Positions 8,277 to 17,611 are shown, numbered from the stretch's first letter. The stretch is 64,000 nt of DNA from CAWEHU01 sp963808965 (GCA_963808965.1 CAWEHU010000029.1:257632-321631), one strand, 5' to 3'. Translations and numbers: made by a program. Notes: generated by a model not told the origin, from the letters alone.

Positions 8277-10497
8277 CCGGCATCCTCAGCGGCAATATGA
8301 GCGTGGCGACGGCGCCCGGGCCATCGGGCCGGTCATCCAACCCGATTCGCCCGCCATGGTCCTCCATGATCTTCTTCACGATCGCAAGACCGAGCCCGGT
8401 TCCCTTCGGCTTGTGGGTGACATAGGGCTCCGTGAGCTGCGCGCGGTCTCCTTGCGGCAGACCGATGCCGTCATCCTTGACCGAGATGTGCACCTCGTTC
8501 TCTGTCGCGGCGACCGCCAGCTCGATGTGGCCGCCGGCCCCGCGCATGGCCACCGCATCCGCCGCGTTTTGCAGAAGATTGGTCAGCGCCTGCCCGAGCA
8601 GCCGGCGATCGCACGGCGCCACGGGCCCCTGCTCGGGGATCTCGGTGCGCCAGTCGATCTCCGGCCTCGCGGTCCTCTGGAGAATGAGCGCCTCGCGCGC
8701 GACGCGGCCCACATCTTCCGGCCGAATCACCGGGTGAGGCATCCGGGCGAAGGCCGAGAACTCGTCCACCATGCGGCCGATGTCGCCTACATGCCGGACG
8801 ATGGTGTCGGCGCACTGGGCGAAGGTGTCTGGGTCCGAGGTGATCTCCTTCGTGAAGCGGCGCTTCAGTCGCTCTGCCGAGAGCTGGATCGGCGTCAGCG
8901 GGTTCTTGATCTCGTGCGCGATGCGGCGCGCCACATCCGCCCAGGCAGCCTTGCGCTGCGCCGATTGCAGCTCGGTGATGTCGTCGAAGGTGACCACGAA
9001 CCCGTCGGTACGCCCGCCCTTGAGGTCGGCGACGATCCGCACCAGCAAGGTGCGCGGCTTTGTTGGCGGCCCGATCTGTACCTCCGCCGTGCGCGGACGC
9101 TCCGGGTGCTCCTGGGCCGCGTGGATCAAAGCCTCGAACTCGGGCACGAGTTCCGCGAGATCCTGGCCGATACCCGCCATCAGATCGGTTTGGAGCAGTT
9201 CGGCGGCGGCGCGGTTGGGCAATTCCACCCGGCCCTTCGCGTCCAGTCCGATCACGCCCGCGGAAACGCCGGAGAGCACCGTCTCGGTGAAGCGTCGCCG
9301 TTCGTCGATCTGGCTGTACGCGTCCATCAGCTCGGTCCGCTGCGCCGCGAGCTGGCCCGTCATGCGATTGAAGGCGCGGGAGAGGCCGGCGATCTCGTCG
9401 GCGGTCTGCGCCTCGGGCACCCGGACGGCGAGGTCCCCGCCGCGCACGCGTTCAGCGGCCTGGATCAGCCGGCCTATAGGCCGCGCGATCTGATTGGCTA
9501 TCATGAGGCCGATCAGCACCGCGGCGAGCAGCACCAGCAGGGCCACAAGCGCGAAGATCCAGGCGAAGGCGATCTGCAGCCAGGACCGGTTCTGGTCCAG
9601 CCGCTCGTACTCGGCGACCGCATTCTCCGTCCGCACCATGTGATCCAGGATCTGCGGGTCGATCGGCCGGCCGATCATCAGCATCATCGGCGGCGTGGAC
9701 TCGAGCTGCACGACCGCGCGCACCCTGGTATGGTCCGCCCCCGGCACGACGGCGACATCCCCGGTGCGGGCGCGCTCGGTTGCCCATTGCGGCGGCGGCT
9801 CGATGCCGAGCCCGGCGAACAGGCCGGCGGAAGCCATCACCTGGCCAGTGACCGGCTCGTAGATGACCGCCTCGGTCAATCCGCGCAGCGCGGTTTGGGT
9901 CGCTAGGATCTCGGCGAAGGCGTCCGGATCCACCGAGAGCACGCGGCCGGCGCGCGCCAGATCGTTGGCCATCTCGAGCGCCACCGAACGGATGTTGTTC
10001 TGGTGTTCCTCGAGATAGCCGCGCGAGGCCTGCAGCGACTCGTTGAGCGCGGCGCGCACGGGATCGTTGAACCAGGCCTGGATGCCGTAATGGAAGAAGG
10101 CGGTCGCGAACACCGCGACCACGATCGTGGGCGCGATCGCGACGACGCTGAACAGCAAGACGAGCCGAACGTGCAGTCGAGAACCGGCCGAGCCGCGCCG
10201 TCGCTCGACCCAGACTTGCGTGACCCTTCCGGCGAGAACCGCCCCGAGGGCCAGGAGCACGGAAAGGTTGGCCAGCACGGTGCCGACGCCGATCCCCGGT
10301 CCCACTCCGAACGGGGAGCCGCGGGCGTGGAGCATGAATGTCGCAATTCCGAGGCCAACCGCGAGCGCCGCCAGAAACAGCGTGACGAATTTGCCGAGGA
10401 GGATGTCCGCAATTCGGCGCAGGACCGAGCGCGGCTCTTCCTCGGGCGGGACCGGGGGCGCCGGGGAGAGCGCCGAAGGAGCGGGCGAGACGTTCAA
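8266..10497 (-). CDS. ntrY: Sensor histidine kinase NtrY
   Basis: 743 aa membrane kinase. Transmembrane segments lie at about 30-120 and 285-310 and bracket a periplasmic sensor region of about 150 residues. They are followed by HAMP (QIARPIGRLIQAAERVRGGD), PAS (ETVLSGVSAGVIGLDAKGR), the phospho-acceptor helix with AHEIKNPLTPIQLSAERL, and ATPase boxes N (NLLQNAADAV), G1 (DDGIGLP) and G2 (GTGLGLAIVKKI). The likely start is TTG at 10497; no ATG is available in frame upstream. It phosphorylates NtrX, whose gene overlaps its 3' end. An N-terminal Pro-rich cytosolic leader precedes the first membrane helix. Confidence 0.94.
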   Translation of the reverse strand: MNVSPAPSALSPAPPVPPEEEPRSVLRRIADILLGKFVTLFLAALAVGLGIATFMLHARGSPFGVGPGIGVGTVLANLSVLLALGAVLAGRVTQVWVERRRGSAGSRLHVRLVLLFSVVAIAPTIVVAVFATAFFHYGIQAWFNDPVRAALNESLQASRGYLEEHQNNIRSVALEMANDLARAGRVLSVDPDAFAEILATQTALRGLTEAVIYEPVTGQVMASAGLFAGLGIEPPPQWATERARTGDVAVVPGADHTRVRAVVQLESTPPMMLMIGRPIDPQILDHMVRTENAVAEYERLDQNRSWLQIAFAWIFALVALLVLLAAVLIGLMIANQIARPIGRLIQAAERVRGGDLAVRVPEAQTADEIAGLSRAFNRMTGQLAAQRTELMDAYSQIDERRRFTETVLSGVSAGVIGLDAKGRVELPNRAAAELLQTDLMAGIGQDLAELVPEFEALIHAAQEHPERPRTAEVQIGPPTKPRTLLVRIVADLKGGRTDGFVVTFDDITELQSAQRKAAWADVARRIAHEIKNPLTPIQLSAERLKRRFTKEITSDPDTFAQCADTIVRHVGDIGRMVDEFSAFARMPHPVIRPEDVGRVAREALILQRTARPEIDWRTEIPEQGPVAPCDRRLLGQALTNLLQNAADAVAMRGAGGHIELAVAATENEVHISVKDDGIGLPQGDRAQLTEPYVTHKPKGTGLGLAIVKKIMEDHGGRIGLDDRPDGPGAVATLILPLRMPDGA

Positions 10498-10543
10498 GCC
10501 GCCGGTCCCGTCCGCCCGGGCGTAACCTTCGCGCGGACCTGCC

Positions 10544-11995
10544 TCATACGATCCCTCGCACGACGGGTATCTCGAGTTCGCGGATCTTCTTGCGCAAGGT
10601 ATTGCGGTTGAGGCCGAGCATCGCGGCCGCCTTGATCTGGTTTCCCCGCGTCGCGGCGAGCGTCATGCGGATCAGCGGACGCTCCACTTCGGCGATCACC
10701 CGATCGTAGATATCGGACGGCATCAGCCCATCGTCATGCGCGGCCAGGAAATGGCGAATGTGGCGCTCCACCGCTTGCGACAATGGCTCCGGGCCGCTGG
10801 GGGCGGACGCCGGGGTGTCCTCGGGTGCTGCCTCCGCCAACTCGGCGCCGATGACCTCGGCGGTGATGGTCTCCTCCGGATAGAGCGCGGCCAGCCGTCG
10901 CATGAGGTTTTCGAGCTCGCGCACATTACCCGGCCAGCGATGCGCCTTCAGACGATCGAGCGCGCTCTGGTTTAGAGTCTTACCGGGAAGCCCGTCCTGC
11001 CGCGCACGCTCCAGAAAATGCCGGGCGAGCGGCGGGATATCTTCGGCCCGCTCGCGTAGCGGCGGGAGCCGGATCGGCACGACATTGAGGCGATAGAAGA
11101 GATCCTCGCGGAATAGTCCCTGGCGGATCGCCTGCCGCAGATCGCGGTGCGTCGCGGCGACGATGCGCACATTGGCCTTGATCGGCTGCCGCCCGCCGAC
11201 GCTCGTGAACTCGCCTTCCTGCAAAACCCGCAATAGGCGTGTTTGAGCTTCGGGGGGCATGTCGCCGATCTCGTCGAGGAACAGCGTGCCCCCATTGGCC
11301 TGCTCGAAACGGCCTTGCGATCGCGCCGTCGCGCCCGTGAAGGCGCCGCGCTCGTGGCCGAACAGCTCGCTTTCGATCAGCTCGCGCGGGATCGCGGCCA
11401 TGTTGATCGCGACGAACGGACCCGCGCGCCGACGGCCGTAATCATGCAGCGCGCGGGCGACCAGTTCCTTACCCGTGCCCGATTCCCCGCTGATCATGAC
11501 CGTGAGGTCGGCCGTCGTGAGCCGGGCGATGCTGCGGTAAATTTCCTGCATCGCCGGACTGCGGCCGATGAGCGGCAACCGCTCGTCCGCATCGCGCGCC
11601 TCGGCGGAATGGCTCGACAGCTCTTCCGGCGGGGCTGCCAGAGCACGGCCGACGACCGCAAGAAGTTCCTGCAAATCGAATGGCTTGGGCAGATATTCGA
11701 AAGCGCCGCGTTGGGCCGCTTTCACGGCAGTCATAAGGGTGGACTGCGCACTCATCACCACGACCCGGAGATCGGGCCGCACCCGCTTGATGCGCGGTAT
11801 CAAATCAAGGCCATTCTCGTCCGGCATCACGACGTCGGTGATGACCAGATCCCCCTCGCCGTCCTCGACCCACCGCCAAAGGGTAGCGGCGGTCCCAGTG
11901 CTCCGCACCTGATAGCCGGACCGACCCAGGGCCTGGGTCAGCACCGTGCGGATCGAGCGGTCGTCGTCGGCGATCAGGACGGTCGGCAGAGTCAT
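10544..11995 (-). CDS. ntrC: Nitrogen regulator NtrC (sigma-54 activator)
   Basis: 483 aa from the ATG at 11995, which is directly preceded by a strong GGAAGGAAG; another ATG 18 bases upstream lacks such a site. The receiver has phospho-Asp in VITDVVMPDENG and Lys in PKPFD. The AAA+ domain has Walker A GESGTGKE, an intact GAFTGAT loop (GHERGAFTGAT), and Walker B GGTLFLDEIGDMP. The C-terminal Fis HTH reads NQIKAAAMLGLNRNTLRKKI. It activates nitrogen-scavenging promoters with sigma-54 when phosphorylated by NtrB, encoded directly upstream. All catalytic and sigma-contact features are present, in contrast to NtrX next door. Confidence 0.96.
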   Translation of the reverse strand: MTLPTVLIADDDRSIRTVLTQALGRSGYQVRSTGTAATLWRWVEDGEGDLVITDVVMPDENGLDLIPRIKRVRPDLRVVVMSAQSTLMTAVKAAQRGAFEYLPKPFDLQELLAVVGRALAAPPEELSSHSAEARDADERLPLIGRSPAMQEIYRSIARLTTADLTVMISGESGTGKELVARALHDYGRRRAGPFVAINMAAIPRELIESELFGHERGAFTGATARSQGRFEQANGGTLFLDEIGDMPPEAQTRLLRVLQEGEFTSVGGRQPIKANVRIVAATHRDLRQAIRQGLFREDLFYRLNVVPIRLPPLRERAEDIPPLARHFLERARQDGLPGKTLNQSALDRLKAHRWPGNVRELENLMRRLAALYPEETITAEVIGAELAEAAPEDTPASAPSGPEPLSQAVERHIRHFLAAHDDGLMPSDIYDRVIAEVERPLIRMTLAATRGNQIKAAAMLGLNRNTLRKKIRELEIPVVRGIV

Positions 11996-12032
11996 CACGC
12001 TTCCTTCCGCCATGGCGGGCGAGGGCCTGATT

Positions 12033-13184
12033 TCAGGTCCCGGGCTCCCTGTCTTCGTCGTTCAGCACAGGAAGGTGCAGCCGGAATTCGGTCCGGCCCG
12101 GCCGACTGTCGACCTCGATCAGTCCGCCGTGATCGCCGACGATCTTCGCGACCAGGGCGAGCCCGAGCCCGCTCCCTGTCGGCTTGGAGCTAACGAACGG
12201 CTCGAACAAATGCGGGCGGATGTCCTCTGGGATTCCGGGACCGTTATCGCGCACGGTGACACACAGCGGCAGATCGACTCGCACGGCGGAGCCGGGAATG
12301 GCGAGCCGCACCCCATGCTGGAAGCTGCTGCCGAGGGTGATCTCGCCGTGTGCTTGATCCGCATCGGTGATCGCCTCGGCCGCGTTCTTGACCAGGTTCA
12401 GCAGCACCTGGACCAGCTGGTCGCGATCGCCCCAGATGGGCGGAAGCGAGGGGTCGTACACCTCGGCGAAACGGATATGCGCGGCGAAACCGCTTTGCGC
12501 GAGCCGGCGCACATGTTCGAGCGCGCGATGGATGTTCACCGCGGTGCGGCCGATCGGTTTCTCCCCGAATATCTCCATCCGGTCGACCAGCGCCCGGATG
12601 CGGTCCGCCTCGTCGCGGATTAGCACGGTCAGCTCGCGATCCGGCTCCTGGACGCTGGCTTCGAGGAGCTGGGCGGCCCCGCGGATGCCCGAAAGCGGGT
12701 TTTTCACTTCATGCGCCAGGATAGCGGCCATCCCGGTCACGCTCCGCGCGGCGCTACGGAACGCGAGCTGCCGATCCAGCGCCCGCGCGGCCGATGCATC
12801 CTGGAATACGAGCAGCACGGCACCGGGCTCCTCGGCCAGCGGCGTCCCCTGGACGGTGATCCCGAGCTTGCGCAGCCGGGGGCTTTCGAGCGTGAGATCG
12901 TGGTCGGAGACCGTCACCTCGTTTTCCCGGACCTGGGTGATCAGCAGGAAAATCGGGTTGTCGGGCGGCAACAGGTCGGGAAGCCGGTGATGGGCCAGCT
13001 GCGAGGTCGAGATGCCGAGGAACTGCTCGGCCGCGTGGTTCACATAACGAAACCGGTCTTCGGCATCGAGCAGCACGACCGGGACCGGGAGAGCGCCGAG
13101 GATCGTCGCCGCTTCGGGCGATCGCTGCCGGTCGGCCCCGCGCCCGACGGCGGCGAGCACCCGTCGCGTGACGGCATTCGTCAT
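12033..13184 (-). CDS. ntrB: Nitrogen sensor kinase NtrB
   Basis: 383 aa, soluble. A PAS domain (about 25-130: ALPVPVVLLDAEDRFRYVN) is followed by the phospho-acceptor helix with LAHEVKNPLSGIRGAAQLL, N box (NLVKNAAEAI), G1 (DNGPGIP) and G2 (GSGLGLALVAKI). I take the ATG at 13184 because it overlaps the dusB stop as ATGA; a longer open frame upstream only runs antiparallel through dusB. NtrB phosphorylates or dephosphorylates NtrC according to PII signalling. The gene is 37 bases before ntrC and forms part of the dusB-ntrB-ntrC transcription unit. Confidence 0.95.
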   Translation of the reverse strand: MTNAVTRRVLAAVGRGADRQRSPEAATILGALPVPVVLLDAEDRFRYVNHAAEQFLGISTSQLAHHRLPDLLPPDNPIFLLITQVRENEVTVSDHDLTLESPRLRKLGITVQGTPLAEEPGAVLLVFQDASAARALDRQLAFRSAARSVTGMAAILAHEVKNPLSGIRGAAQLLEASVQEPDRELTVLIRDEADRIRALVDRMEIFGEKPIGRTAVNIHRALEHVRRLAQSGFAAHIRFAEVYDPSLPPIWGDRDQLVQVLLNLVKNAAEAITDADQAHGEITLGSSFQHGVRLAIPGSAVRVDLPLCVTVRDNGPGIPEDIRPHLFEPFVSSKPTGSGLGLALVAKIVGDHGGLIEVDSRPGRTEFRLHLPVLNDEDREPGT

Positions 13185-14257
13185 GCTGCCTCGGCCTGCA
13201 TCATGTGGCCGTCGATCGCTCGCTCCCGGACTATGCCACGCGCGATCAGCCGGTCGTAGAAACCATGGATCAGCCGGAGCACCGCCTCGGCCTCGGCGAG
13301 CCGATTGACCGCCGCGCGAAACTCCGCCGAACCGGGCAGCCCGCGCGAGTACCATGAGATGTGCTTGCGGGCGAGCCGGACGCCCGCGTCGATCCCGAAA
13401 TGGGAGAGCATCGAGCGGTAATGGCCGAGCAGCACGTCTTTTTGGCTCGCGAGCGGCGGCTCCGGCACGGCCGCGCCGGTGTCGAGGAAACCCGCCACTT
13501 GCGCCGGAAACCAGGGCCTGCCGTAGCATCCGCGCCCGAGCATGATGCCGTCCGCGCCCGACCGGCGGAGTGCCTCAGCCGCGTCCTGCTCGGTGGTTAT
13601 GTCCCCGTTGGCGATGACCGGGATCGCGACCGCGTTTTTCACGTTCGCGATGAAATCCCAGTCGGCGCGGCCGGTGTAGAATTGCTGCCGCGTTCGCCCA
13701 TGCACCGTTATCATGCGGATGCCGCAGTCCTCCGCGATGCGGGCCAGCCGGGGCGCGTTCAGGTTGGCGTGGTCCCATCCCATCCGCATCTTGAGCGTCA
13801 CGGGTACCGGGACGGCGCGTACGGTCGCGGCCAGGAGACGGGCGGCGGTGAGCTCATCACGCATCAGGGCGGAGCCGGCCTGCTGCCCGAGCGCCACTTT
13901 CTTGACCGGGCAGCCGAAGTTGATGTCGACGAGGTCGGCGCCCCGGTCCACGGCGAGGCGCGCGGCCTCCGCCATCGCGTCCGGCTCACACCCGGCGAGC
14001 TGAACCGCGCTCACCCCGCCGCATCCGTCGACCTCGGCCATGCGCAGGGTATTCCGATTCTCCCGGATCATCGCCCAGGAGGCGATCATCTCGGAGACCA
14101 CCATCCCGGCCCCTTGCTCCTTCGCCAGCCGCCGAAACGGCAGGTCGGTGACGCCCGACATCGGCGCCAGGATCACTGGCGTTCCGATCCGCACGCCCCC
14201 GCCGAGATCGATAGGCCGGAGCCGGGGCCGATCGCCAACACACCGTGAATTGCACAT
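13181..14257 (-). CDS. dusB: tRNA-dihydrouridine synthase DusB (NifR3)
   Basis: 358 aa TIM-barrel flavoenzyme. It has the FMN-binding APMSGVTDLPFR start, the VDINFGCPVKKV motif carrying the catalytic Cys (about residue 118), the KMRMGWD segment, VHGRTRQQFYTG, and the phosphate-binding GDITT and GIMLGRG loops. It reduces uridine to dihydrouridine in the tRNA D-loop. In alphaproteobacteria this gene (nifR3) typically heads the ntrBC operon, as here, and its stop overlaps the ntrB start by four bases. An ATG at 14257 begins the frame; the first about 15 residues (MCNSRCVGDRPRLRPI) are variable. Confidence 0.95.
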   Translation of the reverse strand: MCNSRCVGDRPRLRPIDLGGGVRIGTPVILAPMSGVTDLPFRRLAKEQGAGMVVSEMIASWAMIRENRNTLRMAEVDGCGGVSAVQLAGCEPDAMAEAARLAVDRGADLVDINFGCPVKKVALGQQAGSALMRDELTAARLLAATVRAVPVPVTLKMRMGWDHANLNAPRLARIAEDCGIRMITVHGRTRQQFYTGRADWDFIANVKNAVAIPVIANGDITTEQDAAEALRRSGADGIMLGRGCYGRPWFPAQVAGFLDTGAAVPEPPLASQKDVLLGHYRSMLSHFGIDAGVRLARKHISWYSRGLPGSAEFRAAVNRLAEAEAVLRLIHGFYDRLIARGIVRERAIDGHMMQAEAA

Positions 14258-14414
14258 GATTTGGGCAGTTTACCGGCCCCGGTCTTGTTGTGCAATGCTT
14301 TCAGCCACCCACTGCGCCCACGCAGGCAAGAGATCAGCCGGTCTGAGTGAATCCTGAAAGGGCTCCGCGCAGATCGAGTTGACGCAAACCCTTCGGCCGC
14401 TGAGTGTCGCCTCC

Positions 14415-15548
14415 ATGCGAGTAGCAGCTCTTCTGGTCGCCGGCGGTTCGGGTAGCCGGTTCGGCGGCGGAACGCCAAAACAGTTCCTCCTCGTCGCAGG
14501 AAAGCCGGTCATCCGGCACGCGGCCGAGGCTCTTCTGGACCACGTCACGCTTCTGCAACCGGTCGGCGAACCAGGCGCGGTGGGGGCGGCGCTCGATGGG
14601 CTCCCTCACCTCGCGCCGGTGCCGGGGGGTGCAGCGCGCCAGGATAGCGTGCGCGCCGGGCTAGAGGCTTTGGCGCCGCAAGCACCCGATATCGTGCTGG
14701 TCCATGACGCCGCCCGCCCGATCGTTCCGGCCCAAACGGTTCCGGACCTGCTCTCGGCGCTCCGCGACGCGCCGGGCGCGATACCGGCCGTCCCGATCGG
14801 GGACACGCTGAAGCGAGCCGAGGCCGGCCGGATAACAAACACGGTCTCGCGCGAGGGTCTCTATCGCGCACAGACGCCGCAGGCTTTCCGTTTCGCCTTG
14901 CTGTTTGCGCTGCACCGGGCCGGTTCCGACCAACCAAGGACCGACGACGCGGCGCTGCTGGAGGGGGCCGGTCACGAGGTCCGGCTCGTTCCTGGCTCGG
15001 AGGACAATTTGAAGATCACCTATCCCGAGGACCTCGTGCGAGCGGAACGCGCGCTCGTCGGGTCTCTCGCCCCCCGTGTCGGTATGGGCTTCGACGTACA
15101 CGTCCTCGAACCCGGACGCCGGCTGGTTTTGTGCGGCGTGACGATCCCGTACGAGAAGGGGCTCGGCGGGCATTCCGACGCGGACGTCGGTATTCACGCG
15201 CTCTGCGACGCGATCTACGGCGCGCTGGCCGAGGGCGACATCGGCCGGCACTTTCCACCGAGCGAAGCGCGCTGGAAGGATGCGGACAGCGCGCGTTTTC
15301 TGCGCCACGCGGCGGAGCGCATCGCGGCTCGGGGAGGTCGGCTCGCCAACGCCGACATCACGCTGATCTGCGAGCATCCCAAAATCGCCCCGCACGCTGC
15401 GGTGATGGTCGCCCGCCTGGCCGAGCTTCTCGGCGTGGAGCGGGAGCGCATTTCAGTGAAGGCCACAACCACAGAGGGACTCGGATTTCCGGGCCGCAGC
15501 GAGGGTATCGCGGCGCAAGCGGTTGCAACGGTGTTGTTGCCCAAATAG
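14415..15548 (+). CDS. ispDF: Bifunctional IspD/IspF isoprenoid enzyme
   Basis: 377 aa fusion. The N-terminal IspD cytidylyltransferase (about 1-210) has LLVAGGSGSRFGGGTPKQF for CTP and HDAARP. The C-terminal IspF (about 215-377) has GMGFDVH, the zinc site with GGHSDADV, and ATTTEGLGFPGR. Together they convert MEP to CDP-ME and later CDP-MEP to MEcPP in the non-mevalonate pathway. Alphaproteobacteria commonly fuse the two. Start: the ATG at 14415 places the nucleotide loop at the usual distance from the N-terminus; a TTG at 14379 is also in frame, and neither has a strong ribosome site. The gene is divergent from dusB. Confidence 0.95.
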   Translation: MRVAALLVAGGSGSRFGGGTPKQFLLVAGKPVIRHAAEALLDHVTLLQPVGEPGAVGAALDGLPHLAPVPGGAARQDSVRAGLEALAPQAPDIVLVHDAARPIVPAQTVPDLLSALRDAPGAIPAVPIGDTLKRAEAGRITNTVSREGLYRAQTPQAFRFALLFALHRAGSDQPRTDDAALLEGAGHEVRLVPGSEDNLKITYPEDLVRAERALVGSLAPRVGMGFDVHVLEPGRRLVLCGVTIPYEKGLGGHSDADVGIHALCDAIYGALAEGDIGRHFPPSEARWKDADSARFLRHAAERIAARGGRLANADITLICEHPKIAPHAAVMVARLAELLGVERERISVKATTTEGLGFPGRSEGIAAQAVATVLLPK

Positions 15549-15698
15549 GCAGTTCCTTCGGAGCGTTGCCACAACCGATCAAGAACCAACCTGTACTTGC
15601 CCACCTCGTCCTATTTGGGTATGAAAGGTTGCGTCCTTCGCATCCACTCCCGCCGCCGTTCCCCTACCCGTCTACATGCCCCAAAAAGGGAGCCCCCC

Positions 15699-16400
15699 GT
15701 GACCGAGCTCAAGATGTTCACCCGCTGCGCATCGGCCGCTGCCGCCGCGCTTGGCGTCCTCTCCTTGGCCTCCCCGCCGGCGTCAGCCACGATCTGGACC
15801 GATTGGACCAGCGCAACAGCAGGCAGCCCCGGATCAGCGACGGGCACGCTGAACGGCGTTGCCGTCCGTTATACCGGGCAAGTCCTCAACACCACCGTCA
15901 CCAACGGCACCGCGACGAACTGGGCTCCCAACAGCTCCTTCGTCGGTGGCACCGTCACGAGCTCTCCGAGCACGGTCGGCGACATCATCGACCTAAATGG
16001 CTTCAATTTTTCGGGGCCAAACACCGTCACTTTCGCCTCTCCCATCGTGAACCCCATCCTAGCTCTCTGGAGCCTCGGTTCCTTCGCTTCTCTAGCGTCG
16101 TTCACCTTCGTCCAGACGCCTACCTTTGAAGCAGGAGGACCGAATTCTCAGTACGGCGGCGGCCCCATCACGGTGTCCGGCAATGTCGTCTCCGGGAGAG
16201 AGGGGAATGGCGTCGTTCAGTTTGCCGGCACCTTCAGCTCGATTTCCTGGACCGACACGTTTGAGAACTTCTACGGCTTCACGGTAGGAGCGGCTGGCAC
16301 GGGCATTCCCGAGCCCGTAAGCATGAGCCTGCTCGGTGTCGGCGTCGCCGGTCTCGGGTTCCTTCGCCGCCGCGGAGGACCGGCTTCCTCGCACCCCTAG
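15699..16400 (+). CDS. PEP-CTERM exported protein
   Basis: 233 aa from the GTG at 15699, preceded by AAAGGGAG six bases upstream. The signal peptide ends near PPASA (about residue 30). A Ser/Thr/Gly/Asn-rich beta-type domain of about 170 residues follows. The C-terminal sorting signal reads IPEPVSMSLLGVGVAGLG followed by RRR, with a PEP motif, one hydrophobic helix and a basic tail. PEP-CTERM proteins are processed by exosortase (EpsH) and often belong to exopolysaccharide or biofilm matrices. No exosortase lies in this window. The domain between the signals matches nothing I recognise; composition suggests a secreted, possibly glycosylated, surface protein. Confidence 0.85.
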   Translation: MTELKMFTRCASAAAAALGVLSLASPPASATIWTDWTSATAGSPGSATGTLNGVAVRYTGQVLNTTVTNGTATNWAPNSSFVGGTVTSSPSTVGDIIDLNGFNFSGPNTVTFASPIVNPILALWSLGSFASLASFTFVQTPTFEAGGPNSQYGGGPITVSGNVVSGREGNGVVQFAGTFSSISWTDTFENFYGFTVGAAGTGIPEPVSMSLLGVGVAGLGFLRRRGGPASSHP

Positions 16401-16412
16401 GACGCTGAAGTC

Positions 16413-16443
16413 CCCTCTCCCGCATTTTGGCAGCGGGAGAGGG
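16413..16443. terminator. Bidirectional intrinsic hairpin between the PEP-CTERM gene and cutA
   Basis: Perfect 11-bp stem CCCTCTCCCGC / GCGGGAGAGGG with a nine-base loop, starting 13 bases after the PEP-CTERM stop and ending just before the convergent cutA stop. It is followed by CTTCATTTCT on the plus side. It could serve both genes. Confidence 0.65.
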
Positions 16444-16445
16444 CT

Positions 16446-16769
16446 TCATTTCTCCTCGCCCACGCAATGGGCGATCCATTCGAGATATTCCGTGAGCCCT
16501 GCATCCGGCGACCACGCCACGATGCAGGGAAGGGTGTAGCTGTGCAGCCCCCTCACGCGGGATTCCAGGGCCGGATATGCAGCGCGGGTGGTCTTGGCCA
16601 GCATCCCGACCTCCGGCCCCTGCTCGATCCTTCCCTCCCAGCGGTAGATCGTTTCATGCGCGCGGATGTTGACGCACGCGGCCAGTCGCTCCTCGACCAG
16701 GGCACGGCCGATCCTGCGGGCCTCTTCGAGGTCGGCGCAGGTGATATAAAGGAATAGGATCTCGGGCAT
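16446..16769 (-). CDS. cutA: Divalent-cation tolerance protein CutA
   Basis: 107 aa. The full CutA1 fold is recognisable: LFLYITCADLEEARRIGRALVEE, LAACVNI, IYRWEGRIEQGPEVGMLAKT and the C-terminal YLEWI. CutA trimers are implicated in copper/divalent-cation tolerance, although the biochemical role is still debated. I use the ATG at 16769 (MPEILFL); a GTG two codons earlier is also possible. No strong ribosome site is visible. The gene is convergent with the PEP-CTERM gene and shares a hairpin with it. Confidence 0.93.
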   Translation of the reverse strand: MPEILFLYITCADLEEARRIGRALVEERLAACVNIRAHETIYRWEGRIEQGPEVGMLAKTTRAAYPALESRVRGLHSYTLPCIVAWSPDAGLTEYLEWIAHCVGEEK

Positions 16770-16875
16770 TGGCACCGGAGAATGGACAGGGCCTGCTGCC
16801 CGGGCAATCCTCCGCTCCGACCGGCTTCCAGGCGGCTCGCTTTCCGGGAGGCCGGCGCAAAGCCTTGGAGGTCAG

Positions 16876-17178
16876 ATGAACGAACGCCAACTCGCCTGGC
16901 TCATGGGCGCGCTCCTCGCCCTCTCCGCTTGCACGGTCTATACGGCGAGCCCCTATCCACCGATTCCCCCGGCGACCGTCGAAACCGTGCCCAATCCTCC
17001 GGTTTCGGCGACTCCCTTGGTCTGGCAGCCGGGGCACTGGAACTGGACCGGGACGGGCTATGTGTGGGAGCCCGGCCAGTACGTCGCGCGGGAGGGGCAC
17101 AGCACCATGTGGATGCCCGGTTATTGGGCGCGAACCCCCTCCGGCGGCTGGGCTTGGCAGCCCGCGCACTGGATGTAG
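16876..17178 (+). CDS. Small Trp-rich lipoprotein (YXWGXW-like repeats)
   Basis: 100 aa. The lipoprotein signal ends at LSAC (Cys about residue 19). A Pro-rich linker (YPPIPPATVETVPNPP) leads to three Trp-rich units: WQPGHWNWTGTGYVW, EPGQYVAREG...MWMPGYW and GGWAWQPAHW. This resembles the W-x-PG-x-W ... G-x-W-x-W repeats of outer-membrane YXWGXW lipoproteins, whose function is unknown. The ATG at 16876 follows a GGAGGTCAG ribosome site. It stands alone between cutA and acpXL. Confidence 0.75.
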   Translation: MNERQLAWLMGALLALSACTVYTASPYPPIPPATVETVPNPPVSATPLVWQPGHWNWTGTGYVWEPGQYVAREGHSTMWMPGYWARTPSGGWAWQPAHWM

Positions 17179-17329
17179 CTGCTGTTCAAGGGCCGGCTAA
17201 GTGCCAACAGCCCTGCATGCCCGCCACTTGCGGGGCAGGGAGCCCTGTGGTGTTACTGCGCGCCCTAATGGCGCAGGCAGCCTTCGTTGGGCGTCCTGCG
17301 AGTTTCGTGCTGCAAAAGGCTGCCCTGAT

Positions 17330-17611
17330 ATGTCGTCCACCTTCGATACCGTCGCCGGAATCATTTCGGAGACCTGCGACATTCCGCGGGAGAAGATCAC
17401 GCCCGAGAGCCACGCCATCAAGGACCTCGGCATCGACAGCCTCGACTTCCTGGACGTCGCCTTCGCGATCGACAAGGCATTCGGCATCAAGATGCCGCTC
17501 GAGCAGTGGACGCAGGAGGTCAACGAGGGGAAGGTCTCTTCCGACCGCTACTTCGTCATGAAGGACCTCTGCGCCAATATCGAGACCCTGACAGCGGCGA
17601 AGCCGGCGTAA
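17330..17611 (+). CDS. acpXL: Acyl carrier protein AcpXL for VLCFA lipid A
   Basis: 93 aa. The phosphopantetheine attachment site is LGIDSLDFLDV (Ser about residue 36). The sequence closely resembles the specialised rhizobial AcpXL rather than housekeeping AcpP: TPESHAIKDLG, FAIDKAFGIKMPLEQW, TQEVNEGKVSS and YFVMKDLC. AcpXL carries the growing 28-carbon (omega-1)-hydroxy acid later placed on lipid A. I start at the ATG at 17330, ten bases after AAAAGG; an open frame upstream is not conserved ACP. It is first in a co-directional set of FabZ, two KAS proteins, FabG, Adh and LpxXL homologues, the order expected for this pathway. Confidence 0.93.
   Translation: MSSTFDTVAGIISETCDIPREKITPESHAIKDLGIDSLDFLDVAFAIDKAFGIKMPLEQWTQEVNEGKVSSDRYFVMKDLCANIETLTAAKPA

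Noticed and set aside
8215..9906. 563-codon open frame antisense to ntrY
   Set aside because: High-GC third-position bias opens antisense frames; the translation has no domain, whereas ntrY has every kinase box.
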